From: Novilysobacter antarcticus
GTDB taxonomy: Bacteria > Pseudomonadota > Gammaproteobacteria > Xanthomonadales > Xanthomonadaceae
NCBI RefSeq assembly: GCF_019802285.1
Contig: NZ_JAIEUJ010000001.1
Span: 496,001-560,000, forward strand
Reading direction: 5' to 3'
Length of the DNA: 64,000 nucleotides
This document shows, piece after piece, positions 9,473 to 17,394 of the stretch. The number at the start of each line of letters is the position of its first letter. Within the stretch, counting starts at the first letter, position 1. The notes beneath the pieces were generated by a model. That model was not told where the DNA came from, searched no databases, and saw only the letters and a list, made by a program, of their open reading frames with translations. The position numbers and the translations under genes are program-made.

Positions 9473-10195
9473 TTACGGCATCCTCGGAAGTTCGTGCGGG
9501 CGTAGGTCGAACACCAACACCTCGGCATCCTTGCCGCCGCCTAGGGTCAGTGTTTCGGGTTTGCGCATGCGTACGCCGTCGCCGGCTTCCAGCTTCTCGC
9601 CGTTGAGCGCTACGCTGCCGCGTGCGACATGGACGTACGCGTGGCGGTCATTTTCGAGCGTGAGTGTGGCGCTTTCGTCGCCGTCGAGCAGGCCGGCATA
9701 GATGCGGGTGTCCTGCTGGATGCGCAGCGACCCGTCTTCGCCATCGGGGGAGATGATCAGGCGCAGCCGGCCGCGCTTGTCTGCTTCGCTGAAGTGCTGC
9801 TGCTGATACACCGGCTTGCCACCGGTGTGGGCAGGCATGATCCAGATCTGCAGGAAGTGCACCGGCTCATCATTGGATGCGTTGAACTCGCTATGGGTGA
9901 CGCCGGTGCCGGCGCTCATGAGCTGCACGTCGCCGGGCAGTATCTTCGACCCGGTTCCCATGCTGTCGCTGTGCGCCAGCGTTCCTTCCAGGACGTAGGA
10001 AAATATCTCCATGTCGCGGTGCGGGTGGGTGCCGAAACCTTGGCCCGGGGCCACGCGATCCTCGTTGATCACGCGCAGGTCCGAGAAGCCAACCTCGTTC
10101 GGATTGCGGTAATCGGCAAATGAAAAGGTGTGGCGCGAGCTCAGCCAGCCATGCTCGGCGACGCCACGGTCGGCCGCTTTGCGTACTTGCATCAT
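9473..10195 (-). CDS. Pirin family protein (YhhW-like quercetinase type)
   Basis: Bicupin protein of 240 residues. The N-terminal cupin shows the metal-binding pattern of pirins: FGTHPHRDMEIFSYVLEG (two histidines) and later GVTHSEFN with a third histidine and glutamate. Members of this type include E. coli YhhW with quercetin 2,3-dioxygenase activity in vitro; the in vivo role is unknown. The start at 10195 (MMQVRKAAD) is set by AGGAG seven bases upstream; a frame extending to 10246 has no ribosome binding site. It lies 58 bases downstream of the glutathionyl-hydroquinone reductase gene on the same strand, suggesting joint expression in redox or quinone stress. Confidence 0.9.
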   Translation of the reverse strand: MMQVRKAADRGVAEHGWLSSRHTFSFADYRNPNEVGFSDLRVINEDRVAPGQGFGTHPHRDMEIFSYVLEGTLAHSDSMGTGSKILPGDVQLMSAGTGVTHSEFNASNDEPVHFLQIWIMPAHTGGKPVYQQQHFSEADKRGRLRLIISPDGEDGSLRIQQDTRIYAGLLDGDESATLTLENDRHAYVHVARGSVALNGEKLEAGDGVRMRKPETLTLGGGKDAEVLVFDLRPHELPRMP

Positions 10196-10253
10196 GCTGT
10201 TTCTCCTTCTCTGAGGGAGGTTCTGGAGCCGTTCCTTCCGTGGCATTCACCGC

Positions 10254-11270
10254 TTACGCGGGACGTTGCGCGTCACGGATCTCCAGCTTGCCCAGGCGCT
10301 CGCGGTCGTGCGGCGCGTTGAAATCCAGATCCGGACCGACGGACACGATGCCGTGCGGGTTGATCGTCGGGTGGCTGCGGAAGTAATGGTGGCGGATGTG
10401 GTCCATGTGCACGGTCTCGGCCACGCCGGGCATCTGGTGGATATCGCGCAGAAAGCCGTTGAGATTCGGATAATCGGCGATGCGTTTCCGGTCGCACTTG
10501 AAGTGCGTCACGTACACGGCGTCAAAGCGCACCAGCGTCGTCCATAGCCGCAGATCGGCTTCGGTCAAGGTGTTGCCCAGCAGGTAACGGCGCTCACTGA
10601 GCTGCTGCTCCAGATCCTCGAGCGTGGCGAACAGCGCGGTCTCCGCCTCGTCGTAGGCAGCCTGGCTGGTGCTGAATCCTGCCTTGTAGACGCCGTTGTT
10701 GACGTTCTCGTAAACCGTCTCGTTGATGCGGTCGATCTCTGCGCGCAGGTCGTCGGGATAGTAGTTGCCAGGACGCGCGCCGATCCCGTCGAACGCACTG
10801 TTCAACATGCGGATGATGTCGGCGGACTCGTTGCTGACGATGGTCTCGCGCTGCTTGTCCCACACGATGGGCACCGTCACGCGTCCGCTGTAATGCGGGT
10901 CGGCCTTCAGGTACAGCTGGTAGGTCTTGTCGAATCCGTACAGCGGGTCGCCGGTGGCGCCATCGAAATCCGTGCGCAGTTCCCAGCCATTGGAGATCAT
11001 CAGCGGATGCACCACCGACACGCCGACATGCAACTCCAGACCCTTCCACGCACGCATCACCAGCGTCCGGTGGGCCCACGGACAGGCGTATGAGACGTAC
11101 AGGTGGTAACGGCCGCTTTCGGCCTTGAAGCCGTCTTTGCCGGCGGGACCGGCGGAGCCGTCAGTGGTGATCCAATTACGAAACTGGCTTTTGGAGCGTT
11201 CGAAGCGCCCGCCCGTTTCCTCGGTGTCGTACCACTCGTCGTGCCACTGCCCGTCTACCAGAAGTCCCAT
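10254..11270 (-). CDS. Glutathionyl-hydroquinone reductase (YqjG/ECM4 type)
   Basis: Glutathione transferase superfamily, Xi class, 338 residues. The catalytic cysteine is in YACPWAHRT (about residue 63), preceded by RYHLYVS; the SNESADIIRMLN glutathione-binding stretch follows, and the C-terminal helical domain contains LTEADLRLWTTLVRFD. These enzymes reduce glutathionyl-hydroquinones with glutathione in the cytosol. Length and motif order match the family well. The gene is directly upstream of the pirin gene. Dimer and substrate details cannot be seen here. Confidence 0.93.
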   Translation of the reverse strand: MGLLVDGQWHDEWYDTEETGGRFERSKSQFRNWITTDGSAGPAGKDGFKAESGRYHLYVSYACPWAHRTLVMRAWKGLELHVGVSVVHPLMISNGWELRTDFDGATGDPLYGFDKTYQLYLKADPHYSGRVTVPIVWDKQRETIVSNESADIIRMLNSAFDGIGARPGNYYPDDLRAEIDRINETVYENVNNGVYKAGFSTSQAAYDEAETALFATLEDLEQQLSERRYLLGNTLTEADLRLWTTLVRFDAVYVTHFKCDRKRIADYPNLNGFLRDIHQMPGVAETVHMDHIRHHYFRSHPTINPHGIVSVGPDLDFNAPHDRERLGKLEIRDAQRPA

Positions 11271-11333
11271 GGTTGCCTCGCGTTGTTTCCATCAAGAGGT
11301 TCAGGGTAGCGGGTGCTCCGTTAAGCGGCGCTG

Positions 11334-11597
11334 CTATCCGTGATCGCGACGGCGCAGACGGCGCACGCGCTTGCGGTAGGCACGCACATTGTCCCCGTTG
11401 ATGCGTGTCTGCTGGGTGCCCTTGACCTCGTTGATCTTATGGTCGGAGCCGGTCACGGGCTTGGCCTCCACGGCCGTCTCGAGTTCGAATGCGTGCGATT
11501 TGTCGGTATTGCGGTAGAACCGGTAGAGCGCCCAATACAGTCCCACTGCACCCGCCGGGCCGAGGGAGAGAAGCCAGAGACCGCTGTCGTCGCTCAT
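11334..11597 (-). CDS. Small membrane protein, partner of the zinc-ribbon protein
   Basis: 87 residues starting MSDDSGLWLLSLGPAGAVGLYWALYRFYRN: a single N-terminal membrane segment followed by a charged, Lys/Arg-rich tail ending RRLRRRDHG. The ATG overlaps the stop of the preceding gene in an ATGA (4 bp), so it is translationally coupled to it. It stands in a trio with a zinc-ribbon membrane protein and an SPFH protein. In Bacillus, YdjG and YdjH are membrane partners of the SPFH protein YdjI; a matching role here is inference from gene order, since this short protein shows no clear homology. Function is otherwise unknown. Confidence 0.7.
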   Translation of the reverse strand: MSDDSGLWLLSLGPAGAVGLYWALYRFYRNTDKSHAFELETAVEAKPVTGSDHKINEVKGTQQTRINGDNVRAYRKRVRRLRRRDHG

Positions 11598-12907
11598 GAT
11601 GCGAATACCAGAAATGCGACGGCAAGGCCTTCGATGAAGGTGCCGACGGTGAGTGCGGCCAGCAACAGCTTCCACTGCTGTACCGGTACGCTGCCCATGG
11701 TCTCGCCGGTGCGTCCGTTCACCGCGATGTAGTGCAGCATGCCGCCGTTCCTGCCGGGCTGCTGGTAGGAATACAGCCACACTGGCAGGTACATCGACAC
11801 CCAGCGCGACCCGTGGACCTGCACGTCCTCCTCGTCCCAGCGAACGCCACGATCGTAGCGGCCCACCGACTTCTCAATCTGCGCACGGGCAATCGACAGC
11901 AGCTGGTCCTCAAGGCGCGGGTGGAGGTGGTCAACGTCGCGGTCGCGCTTCTCCGAGCTGAAGCCCGCAAGGTAGGACGCGTTCCATTTCACCGCGTTCT
12001 TGGTGTCGAACGGCAGGATCGTGTTGATGATGTTGTTGGTGTTGGCGGCGCTGTCCAGGTTGCCGCGCTCGGTGGAGGACTCCAGCGGCAGGTCGTCAAC
12101 GGTGAAGTCGACGTGGCGCTCCACCTGATAGACGTCGGCATCGTAATACGTCGTCTTCTGCTTACCGTTCTGGCGCGTGTAGCGCCGCGTCTCGATCTCG
12201 CCCTGGCCGGCGACGTCCACGCTCGCCTTGCCGTCCACGATCATGTAGGGCAGGTACACCCCGATGACGTTCTCCGGGGTGAACTCGTCCTTGAAGGCCT
12301 TCAGCGCGAACATGCGCCGCTTGTCCACGAACTGGCGGATGCGCGCGACCGCGTCGTCCTTCTTGATGTGAAAGGGCAACACCGCGTCTGGCACGGCCCC
12401 GTTGGCCACCTGTTCGTTGACGCCGAAGACGTGGCGGCACCAGTGGCACCGTGCGGTCATCGCGTTCGCCGTGTTGATGGTCACCTCGGCCCCGCAGCCA
12501 GCGCATTTGAACGTCATCAGGCTCGCAGCGTCGGCGGCGATGTTCTGCGCACCCGACGCGATGATCGTTCCCTCGAGTTCGTCCAGCCCCTCGCCGAACC
12601 CGAACTCCTCCTCGACCCGCGCGGCATGCCATTCGTTGCGGCAATACAGGCAGATCAGCAGATCCGTGCCTGGTTTCTGCTGGATCTCGGTCGCACCGCA
12701 TTTCGGGCAGCGGTTGAGGCCGTCCTTGAGCTCCTCGGCCGCGGTGTCAATGGCCACCGGGTCGGGCGCCAGCACCTCTGCGCGGATCGGATCGGGCAGG
12801 GTGTCCGGATCGATCGGGAAGCTGCCCGGGGCAGGGGGCACGTCCCGGGGTGAGCCGGGGCCGGTGACCGGAGGGACCGGCGGCGACGGAGTATCAGACT
12901 TCGACAT
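11594..12907 (-). CDS. Zinc-ribbon membrane-anchored protein (YdjG-like)
   Basis: 437 residues. A Pro-rich N-terminus is followed by two zinc ribbons: C67-x2-C70 with C86-x2-C89 (RCPKCGATE…LICLYCRNEW), and C135-x2-C138 with C154-x2-C157 (FKCAGCGAE…RCHWCRHVF). The central part is rich in beta strands with a HVDFTVDDLPLES segment, and residues about 410-437 form one C-terminal membrane helix ending LAVAFLVFAS. The large cytosolic zinc-ribbon domain tethered to membrane resembles the Bacillus YdjG type that anchors an SPFH protein. It sits 21 bases downstream of the SPFH gene and overlaps the next gene by 4 bp, so the three genes form one operon. The molecular function is unknown. Confidence 0.75.
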   Translation of the reverse strand: MSKSDTPSPPVPPVTGPGSPRDVPPAPGSFPIDPDTLPDPIRAEVLAPDPVAIDTAAEELKDGLNRCPKCGATEIQQKPGTDLLICLYCRNEWHAARVEEEFGFGEGLDELEGTIIASGAQNIAADAASLMTFKCAGCGAEVTINTANAMTARCHWCRHVFGVNEQVANGAVPDAVLPFHIKKDDAVARIRQFVDKRRMFALKAFKDEFTPENVIGVYLPYMIVDGKASVDVAGQGEIETRRYTRQNGKQKTTYYDADVYQVERHVDFTVDDLPLESSTERGNLDSAANTNNIINTILPFDTKNAVKWNASYLAGFSSEKRDRDVDHLHPRLEDQLLSIARAQIEKSVGRYDRGVRWDEEDVQVHGSRWVSMYLPVWLYSYQQPGRNGGMLHYIAVNGRTGETMGSVPVQQWKLLLAALTVGTFIEGLAVAFLVFAS

Positions 12908-12928
12908 GGGCGCTTCCGAGGTCGTGGC

Positions 12929-14089
12929 TTACAGGCCCAACGCCTTGGTTTTGACTGCGTCGTAGTCGGCCTGGGTGATCAGTCCCAGATCCAGCATCTC
13001 CTTGGCCTTGGTCAGCTTGGCAATCGGATCGTCAGCCGCCGGGGCAGCCGGCGCGGCGGGCGTTGCTGGCTGCTGCAGGCTGCCCATGCCGCCCATCATT
13101 CCCGAAGCCATGCCCAGGCCCATGATTCCGGCGGCACCGCTGTTTTCCCCGGCCGACTGCATGCCAGCTGCAACGCTGGCCTGCAGGTTGGAGTTGCCGC
13201 GCGAACCCGCCAATGCATCGGCACGCTGCACGGTCTTGAGCAGTTCCCGCGTGTTCTCGTCGTACTCGATCGATACGATGGCGGTCTTGACGATGGCCAG
13301 ACCGCGATCGGATCTCCACTGATAGCCGTCCTCCACCGCATCGGACAGGCTCTTGGCGAAACCGAGCGAATCCTGCTGCAGCTTGGTGATGCGATTGCCC
13401 TTGTCGGGGTCGTTGGTGTATCGGCTGAAGGCGGGCGCGAGCGAGCCCACGACCTCGTTGAACAGCTGGCCGGCGGCGGCATTGTCGAGGTCGGTGAAAT
13501 CGAACACCTGACCGGTCTGCAGGTAGCGCGCCGGCACAAAGTTCTTCACGAACAGGATCGGATCGATGATCTTCAGCGTGTACGAGCCGCGCGTGACCGC
13601 GCCGACCTGGGTGCCGAGGAAACCATCGTCCCAGTAGATTTCCGACTGGGTGCCGAAGCGGTTTTCCGGCAACTCCTTCAGAGAGACGAAAAATGCCGCC
13701 TGCTGAGAACCCGGCTGGCCGCCGAACTTGAAACGCTCCCAGCTCTGTTTGATCAGCGGACTGACGATGCCGTCGCCGGCAAAGATCGACTTGGAGTCCA
13801 GATGGTCAGAGCGCCACTCGTAGCCGCCCGGCTCGGCGGCGAATCCCGTGATTGCGCCATCCTGGAACAGCAGCAGGCCGTAACCTTCGGGAACGATGAT
13901 CTTCGAGCCGTTGGTGATGATGTTTTCCGAGCCACGGGTATTGGAGCCGCGCCCGGCATTGGTGCCACGCGGTACCGCTGCGAACAGGGCCGCCGTGGCT
14001 GGCAAGCCATCCGGAATCGTGTAGAAGTCCTTCCACTGGTCCGCCAGCGCACTGCCAACCGCACCCACCACTGCCTGCACAAGACCCAT
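12929..14089 (-). CDS. SPFH domain protein with C-terminal SHOCT motif (YdjI-like)
   Basis: 386 residues from the ATG at 14089, which is preceded by GGAGAG; an upstream extension to 14194 lacks support. The SPFH-like domain begins near KIIVPEGYGLLLFQDGAI and runs to about residue 290, followed by a Gly/Met/Ala/Pro-rich linker (GLGMASGMMGGMGS) and a final SHOCT motif, DPIAKLTKAKEMLDLGLITQ, up to the C-terminus. SPFH proteins assemble into membrane-bound rings or platforms; this type is often called virion core protein or YdjI. In Bacillus, YdjI works with PspA; no pspA gene is visible next to this operon. First gene of the trio. Confidence 0.85.
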   Translation of the reverse strand: MGLVQAVVGAVGSALADQWKDFYTIPDGLPATAALFAAVPRGTNAGRGSNTRGSENIITNGSKIIVPEGYGLLLFQDGAITGFAAEPGGYEWRSDHLDSKSIFAGDGIVSPLIKQSWERFKFGGQPGSQQAAFFVSLKELPENRFGTQSEIYWDDGFLGTQVGAVTRGSYTLKIIDPILFVKNFVPARYLQTGQVFDFTDLDNAAAGQLFNEVVGSLAPAFSRYTNDPDKGNRITKLQQDSLGFAKSLSDAVEDGYQWRSDRGLAIVKTAIVSIEYDENTRELLKTVQRADALAGSRGNSNLQASVAAGMQSAGENSGAAGIMGLGMASGMMGGMGSLQQPATPAAPAAPAADDPIAKLTKAKEMLDLGLITQADYDAVKTKALGL

Positions 14090-14224
14090 GCCAACTCTCC
14101 GTGATTCGTCAGCGGGTACCGTACCCGCCATTCCCGCCGAACTATACATTCCCGCATAAGCGCTCGAGTCGGCCACGCCGGTTTGCAGCCACAATACCTA
14201 TCCCCTCAAACGTCCCGCCCCCCC

Positions 14225-15118
14225 ATGGCTCCAATACGCGTCACCCTGATTTTCGTGCTGGTTGCGATCAGCACCGTGTTGCATGTCGTGCCGTTGCTGA
14301 TGGTGGCGGTGATCAAGGCGCTGCTGCCCATCGACCGGGTGCGCAAGGCCAGTAACCGCGTACTCACTGGGATCGCCGAGAGTTGGATCGGGATCAACAG
14401 CTGGGTCGTGGGCCGGTTTTCCCGCACGCGTTTTGAGGTCAGGCAGGACGGAATCCTGCAGCGCGACGGCCATTACCTGGTGCTGGCCAACCACCAAAGT
14501 TGGGTCGACATCATCGTTTTGCAGAAAGTGTTCAACCGCCGCATCCCGTTGCTGCGTTTTTTCCTGAAGCGCGAGTTGTTCTGGGTGCCGTTGCTGGGGC
14601 TGGCGTGGTGGGCGCTGGATTTCCCCTTCATGGGTCGGCATACGCCCAAGCAGATTGCGCGTCGCCCCGAGCTGGCGGGGCGGGATATCGAAGCCACCCG
14701 CCGAGCCTGCGAGAAATTCCGCGAGATCCCGGTGTCGATCATGAACTTCGTGGAAGGCACGCGGTTCACCCCGGCCAAGCACGCCAAGCAGGGCTCACCG
14801 TACCGGCACCTGCTCAAACCCAAGTCCGGCGGCGTGGCCTTCGTGCTGGACGCGATGGGGCAGGGGCTGCACGCGATCCTCGACATCACCATCGCCTATC
14901 CCGCCGGTCGACCATCGATGATGGACCTGATGGCTGACCGCGTGCCGGTGATCCAGGTGCAGGTGCGCCAGCGCGCGATCCCGGTAGACTTGCTGGGAGG
15001 CGATTACAAGAACGACCGCGCGTTTCGTATCCGCTTCCAACGCTGGATCAACAGCTTGTGGCTGGAGAAGGATCAGGACCTTGCGGCGTTGCTCGGGGAC
15101 GAGGTCCATCGCGATTGA
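14225..15118 (+). CDS. Acyltransferase, PlsC/YihG-like
   Basis: Glycerolipid acyltransferase of the 1-acylglycerol-3-phosphate type, about 297 residues. Block I is NHQSWVDII (H-x4-D), followed by block II FFLKRELFWVPLLG and block III NFVEGTRFT, then block IV-like ITIAYPAG. One N-terminal membrane helix (TLIFVLVAISTVLHVVPLL) anchors it to the inner membrane. It matches the YihG/lysophospholipid acyltransferase subgroup rather than PlsC itself. The ATG at 14225 is preferred over 14183. It is divergent from the SPFH operon. Confidence 0.88.
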   Translation: MAPIRVTLIFVLVAISTVLHVVPLLMVAVIKALLPIDRVRKASNRVLTGIAESWIGINSWVVGRFSRTRFEVRQDGILQRDGHYLVLANHQSWVDIIVLQKVFNRRIPLLRFFLKRELFWVPLLGLAWWALDFPFMGRHTPKQIARRPELAGRDIEATRRACEKFREIPVSIMNFVEGTRFTPAKHAKQGSPYRHLLKPKSGGVAFVLDAMGQGLHAILDITIAYPAGRPSMMDLMADRVPVIQVQVRQRAIPVDLLGGDYKNDRAFRIRFQRWINSLWLEKDQDLAALLGDEVHRD

Positions 15119-15226
15119 GGGATCCGAGGCCGTGACCCGAACGGCATCGCAGATAGCGACCTTGCGTTCACAGGCGCTCCGTATGCTGCGATGCAACAAG
15201 GCGTTTGCCTGATCCCGGAGTTTTCG

Positions 15227-16423
15227 TTGAAACCACTAGATAGCTTCCTCCCAGGCATCGTGCGTGCCACGCCGCGGGCCGGTGCTCCGCGCGACCGCGA
15301 TGCGCGCGGCGTTGATATATCGGCGACGATAAACGAGGCGCTGACCACTGCCGGCCTGCTGCCGCAACGCGACAATCGCTCCGCCATCGGACCTGTCGCG
15401 AGTCGACTGCCTGCCTTGACAGCGATCAGCTCAGCCGCCGCGCCGCTGACGGTAGGCAAGTTCGCGCCGACACTGCGGCCCCGTTCTGCTAAGGCGCCCG
15501 CCGCTGGCAAGATCGAGGACAAGGCGCCCGGTGGGACCTCGGTCCGGCGGAGCTACACCAACTCGGCGGGCACGCGTGATTACACCCTGTACATTCCGGC
15601 CGGGCTGGACCCAAGCACCGCGGCGCCTTTGGTGCTGATGCTCCACGGTTGCACTCAGAATCCCGACGACTTCGCCACCGGTACCCGGATGAATGCGTTG
15701 GCAGACGAGACCGGCGTGCTGGTTGCGTATCCGGCGCAGACGGCACGCGCGAACGGGTCCAACTGCTGGAACTGGTTCCGCAACCAGGACCAGGCGCGTG
15801 GCACGGGTGAGCCGTCGATCCTCGCCGGCATCGTTGCCGATATCGCGCAGGACCATCGGGTCGATGAAGCCCGCGTCTACGTTGCCGGGCTCTCGGCCGG
15901 CGCAGCGATGGCCGTTATCCTGGGACGCACGTATCCGGACGTGTTTGCCGCGGTGGGCGCGCATTCTGGGCTGCCCTTCGGCGCGGCCACGGACATGCCG
16001 GGCGCCTTCGCCGCCATGCAGGGCCGGGCGACAACGCGGAGCGCTGCGGCGGACGCAAGCCCCGGCGCTACCGGGCGAGCGAACCGGATCGTCCCCACGA
16101 TCGTGTTCCACGGCGACGCAGATCGCACCGTGAGTTCGAGCAATGGCCGGGCCATCGTCGACGACGTGCTTGGCTCGCAGCGATCGGCTGCCCGGCTCAC
16201 AGCGAAAAGCACGCGATCCGAGGCGGGCGGGCGCCCTTATACCCGGCAGACGTACGCGGATGATTCGGGCAAGCAGATCGTTGAACTGTGGGGCCTGCAT
16301 GGCGCCGGGCACGCCTGGAGCGGGGGTGATCCGGCCGGCAGTTTCACCGATGCGAGCGGGCCGGATGCATCCGCCGAGATGTTGCGGTTCTTCCTTCAGC
16401 ACACCAATGCCGGCGGCACCTGA
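15227..16423 (+). CDS. PHB depolymerase-family esterase
   Basis: Alpha/beta hydrolase of the extracellular polyhydroxybutyrate depolymerase / LpqC type. The signature MLHGCTQNPDDFATGTRMN is followed by GLSAGAAMAVIL with the catalytic serine, HGDADRTV with a probable aspartate, and a final GAGHAWSGG histidine. The N-terminal 100 residues are low in pattern (Arg/Ala-rich) and do not show a clear signal peptide. A TTG start at 15227 is chosen because CGGAG lies eight bases upstream; an ATG at 15191 would add 12 residues without ribosome binding site. Whether the substrate is a polyester or a feruloyl/acetyl ester cannot be told. Confidence 0.85.
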   Translation: MKPLDSFLPGIVRATPRAGAPRDRDARGVDISATINEALTTAGLLPQRDNRSAIGPVASRLPALTAISSAAAPLTVGKFAPTLRPRSAKAPAAGKIEDKAPGGTSVRRSYTNSAGTRDYTLYIPAGLDPSTAAPLVLMLHGCTQNPDDFATGTRMNALADETGVLVAYPAQTARANGSNCWNWFRNQDQARGTGEPSILAGIVADIAQDHRVDEARVYVAGLSAGAAMAVILGRTYPDVFAAVGAHSGLPFGAATDMPGAFAAMQGRATTRSAAADASPGATGRANRIVPTIVFHGDADRTVSSSNGRAIVDDVLGSQRSAARLTAKSTRSEAGGRPYTRQTYADDSGKQIVELWGLHGAGHAWSGGDPAGSFTDASGPDASAEMLRFFLQHTNAGGT

Positions 16424-16514
16424 TTTTTCCTGCAGGAACCCGCGAATGGGCACAAGCCACACCCCGTTCACGATCGATGCGTACAAATGGCTCATCTGTC
16501 ATCTGGAGCGCGCC

Positions 16515-17240
16515 ATGAAGCATCGAATCCGGGCTGTTGGCATGCTGATGGTCGCGAGCATGTTGCTTCTTGCCGGCTGCGTCACGCCAGGCGGTTATGG
16601 GACGCAAGGCGGCTATGGCAATCAAGGTGGCTACGGGGGTGTCCCGGGCGGCTATGAGCAGCCATCACCGGGTTACCCGTCCGGATATGGCAGCCAGTTG
16701 GAAGGCACGGTCGATGGCGTTGATCCCCGCTACGGCCGCCTTTCCGTCCTGAGTGCCGATCCGCGAACCGGGCGCAGGCAGCGAACGGACCTCCGCTACG
16801 ACCAGAACACCCGCTTGTTCTACCAAGGCAGGCAGCATGCGGTTGATGGCCTGGAGCGTGGCGACGTGATCCGCATCGATGTTGTCCAGTCCGGGCGCGA
16901 GCTGTGGGCTCAGTCGATCGAGGTCGTGCGCAATATCCGCGACAGTGGTTATGGCGGCGGATACGGCGATGAGCGCTATGGCGGTGCTTATGGAAACGAA
17001 CTGCGTGGCTCGGTCAACTTTGTCGACACACGGGCGCGGCTGATCCGCCTCGATGACGGCGGGTACCGCAACAATCGGCAAATCACCTACGACGACCGCA
17101 CGACCGTCGAGTACCAGGGAAGGCGGTACCGCCCCGAGAGCCTGCAGCGTGGCGACCAGGTGCGTATCCAGGCACGACAGGTGGGCAACAACCAGTGGCT
17201 GGCGGAGCGAGTCGTCGTGGAGCGCTCTGTCGGGAGATAG
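16515..17240 (+). CDS. Lipoprotein with two repeated beta domains
   Basis: 241 residues. The ATG at 16515 follows GGAG and opens a signal ending in the lipobox LAGC. The first 60 mature residues are a GGYG/GGYGNQGG-type low-complexity stretch, then two related domains of about 75 residues: one containing GTVDGVDPRYGRLSV…LERGDVIRIDV and the other GSVNFVDTRARLIRL…LQRGDQVRIQA. They share the order [GT/GS]V…VD…R…RGD-[VQ]-[IV]-[RI], so they look like an internal duplication, probably OB-fold-like. Separated by another glycine/tyrosine stretch. Cell-envelope location is likely; function unknown. Confidence 0.7.
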   Translation: MKHRIRAVGMLMVASMLLLAGCVTPGGYGTQGGYGNQGGYGGVPGGYEQPSPGYPSGYGSQLEGTVDGVDPRYGRLSVLSADPRTGRRQRTDLRYDQNTRLFYQGRQHAVDGLERGDVIRIDVVQSGRELWAQSIEVVRNIRDSGYGGGYGDERYGGAYGNELRGSVNFVDTRARLIRLDDGGYRNNRQITYDDRTTVEYQGRRYRPESLQRGDQVRIQARQVGNNQWLAERVVVERSVGR

Positions 17241-17286
17241 CAGGTAGCTCACGACATAACAGAGCAGCCCGCGCTGGCTGTTGGTT

Positions 17287-17309
17287 CGTTGCAATCCATG
17301 CATGCAACG
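17287..17309. promoter_or_regulatory. Inverted repeat upstream of porin gene
   Basis: CGTTGCA and TGCAACG are perfect 7-base complements separated by nine bases, about 85 bases before the porin start. The symmetry suits a dimeric repressor or activator operator. No binding protein can be named. Confidence 0.4.
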
Positions 17310-17310
17310 C

Positions 17311-17326
17311 CGTGGATTGATCCACG
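17311..17326. promoter_or_regulatory. Second inverted repeat upstream of porin gene
   Basis: CGTGGA-TTGA-TCCACG, a perfect 6-base dyad with a 4-base spacer, starting one base after the first dyad ends. Together they give two adjacent palindromes in the 154-base gap ahead of the porin gene. Confidence 0.4.
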
Positions 17327-17394
17327 TCAGGCCTCTTCCTCTGACTCTGTGGTTGAATGCGGCGCATCAACCCTTCCCCGTCGAGGAACCTGTA

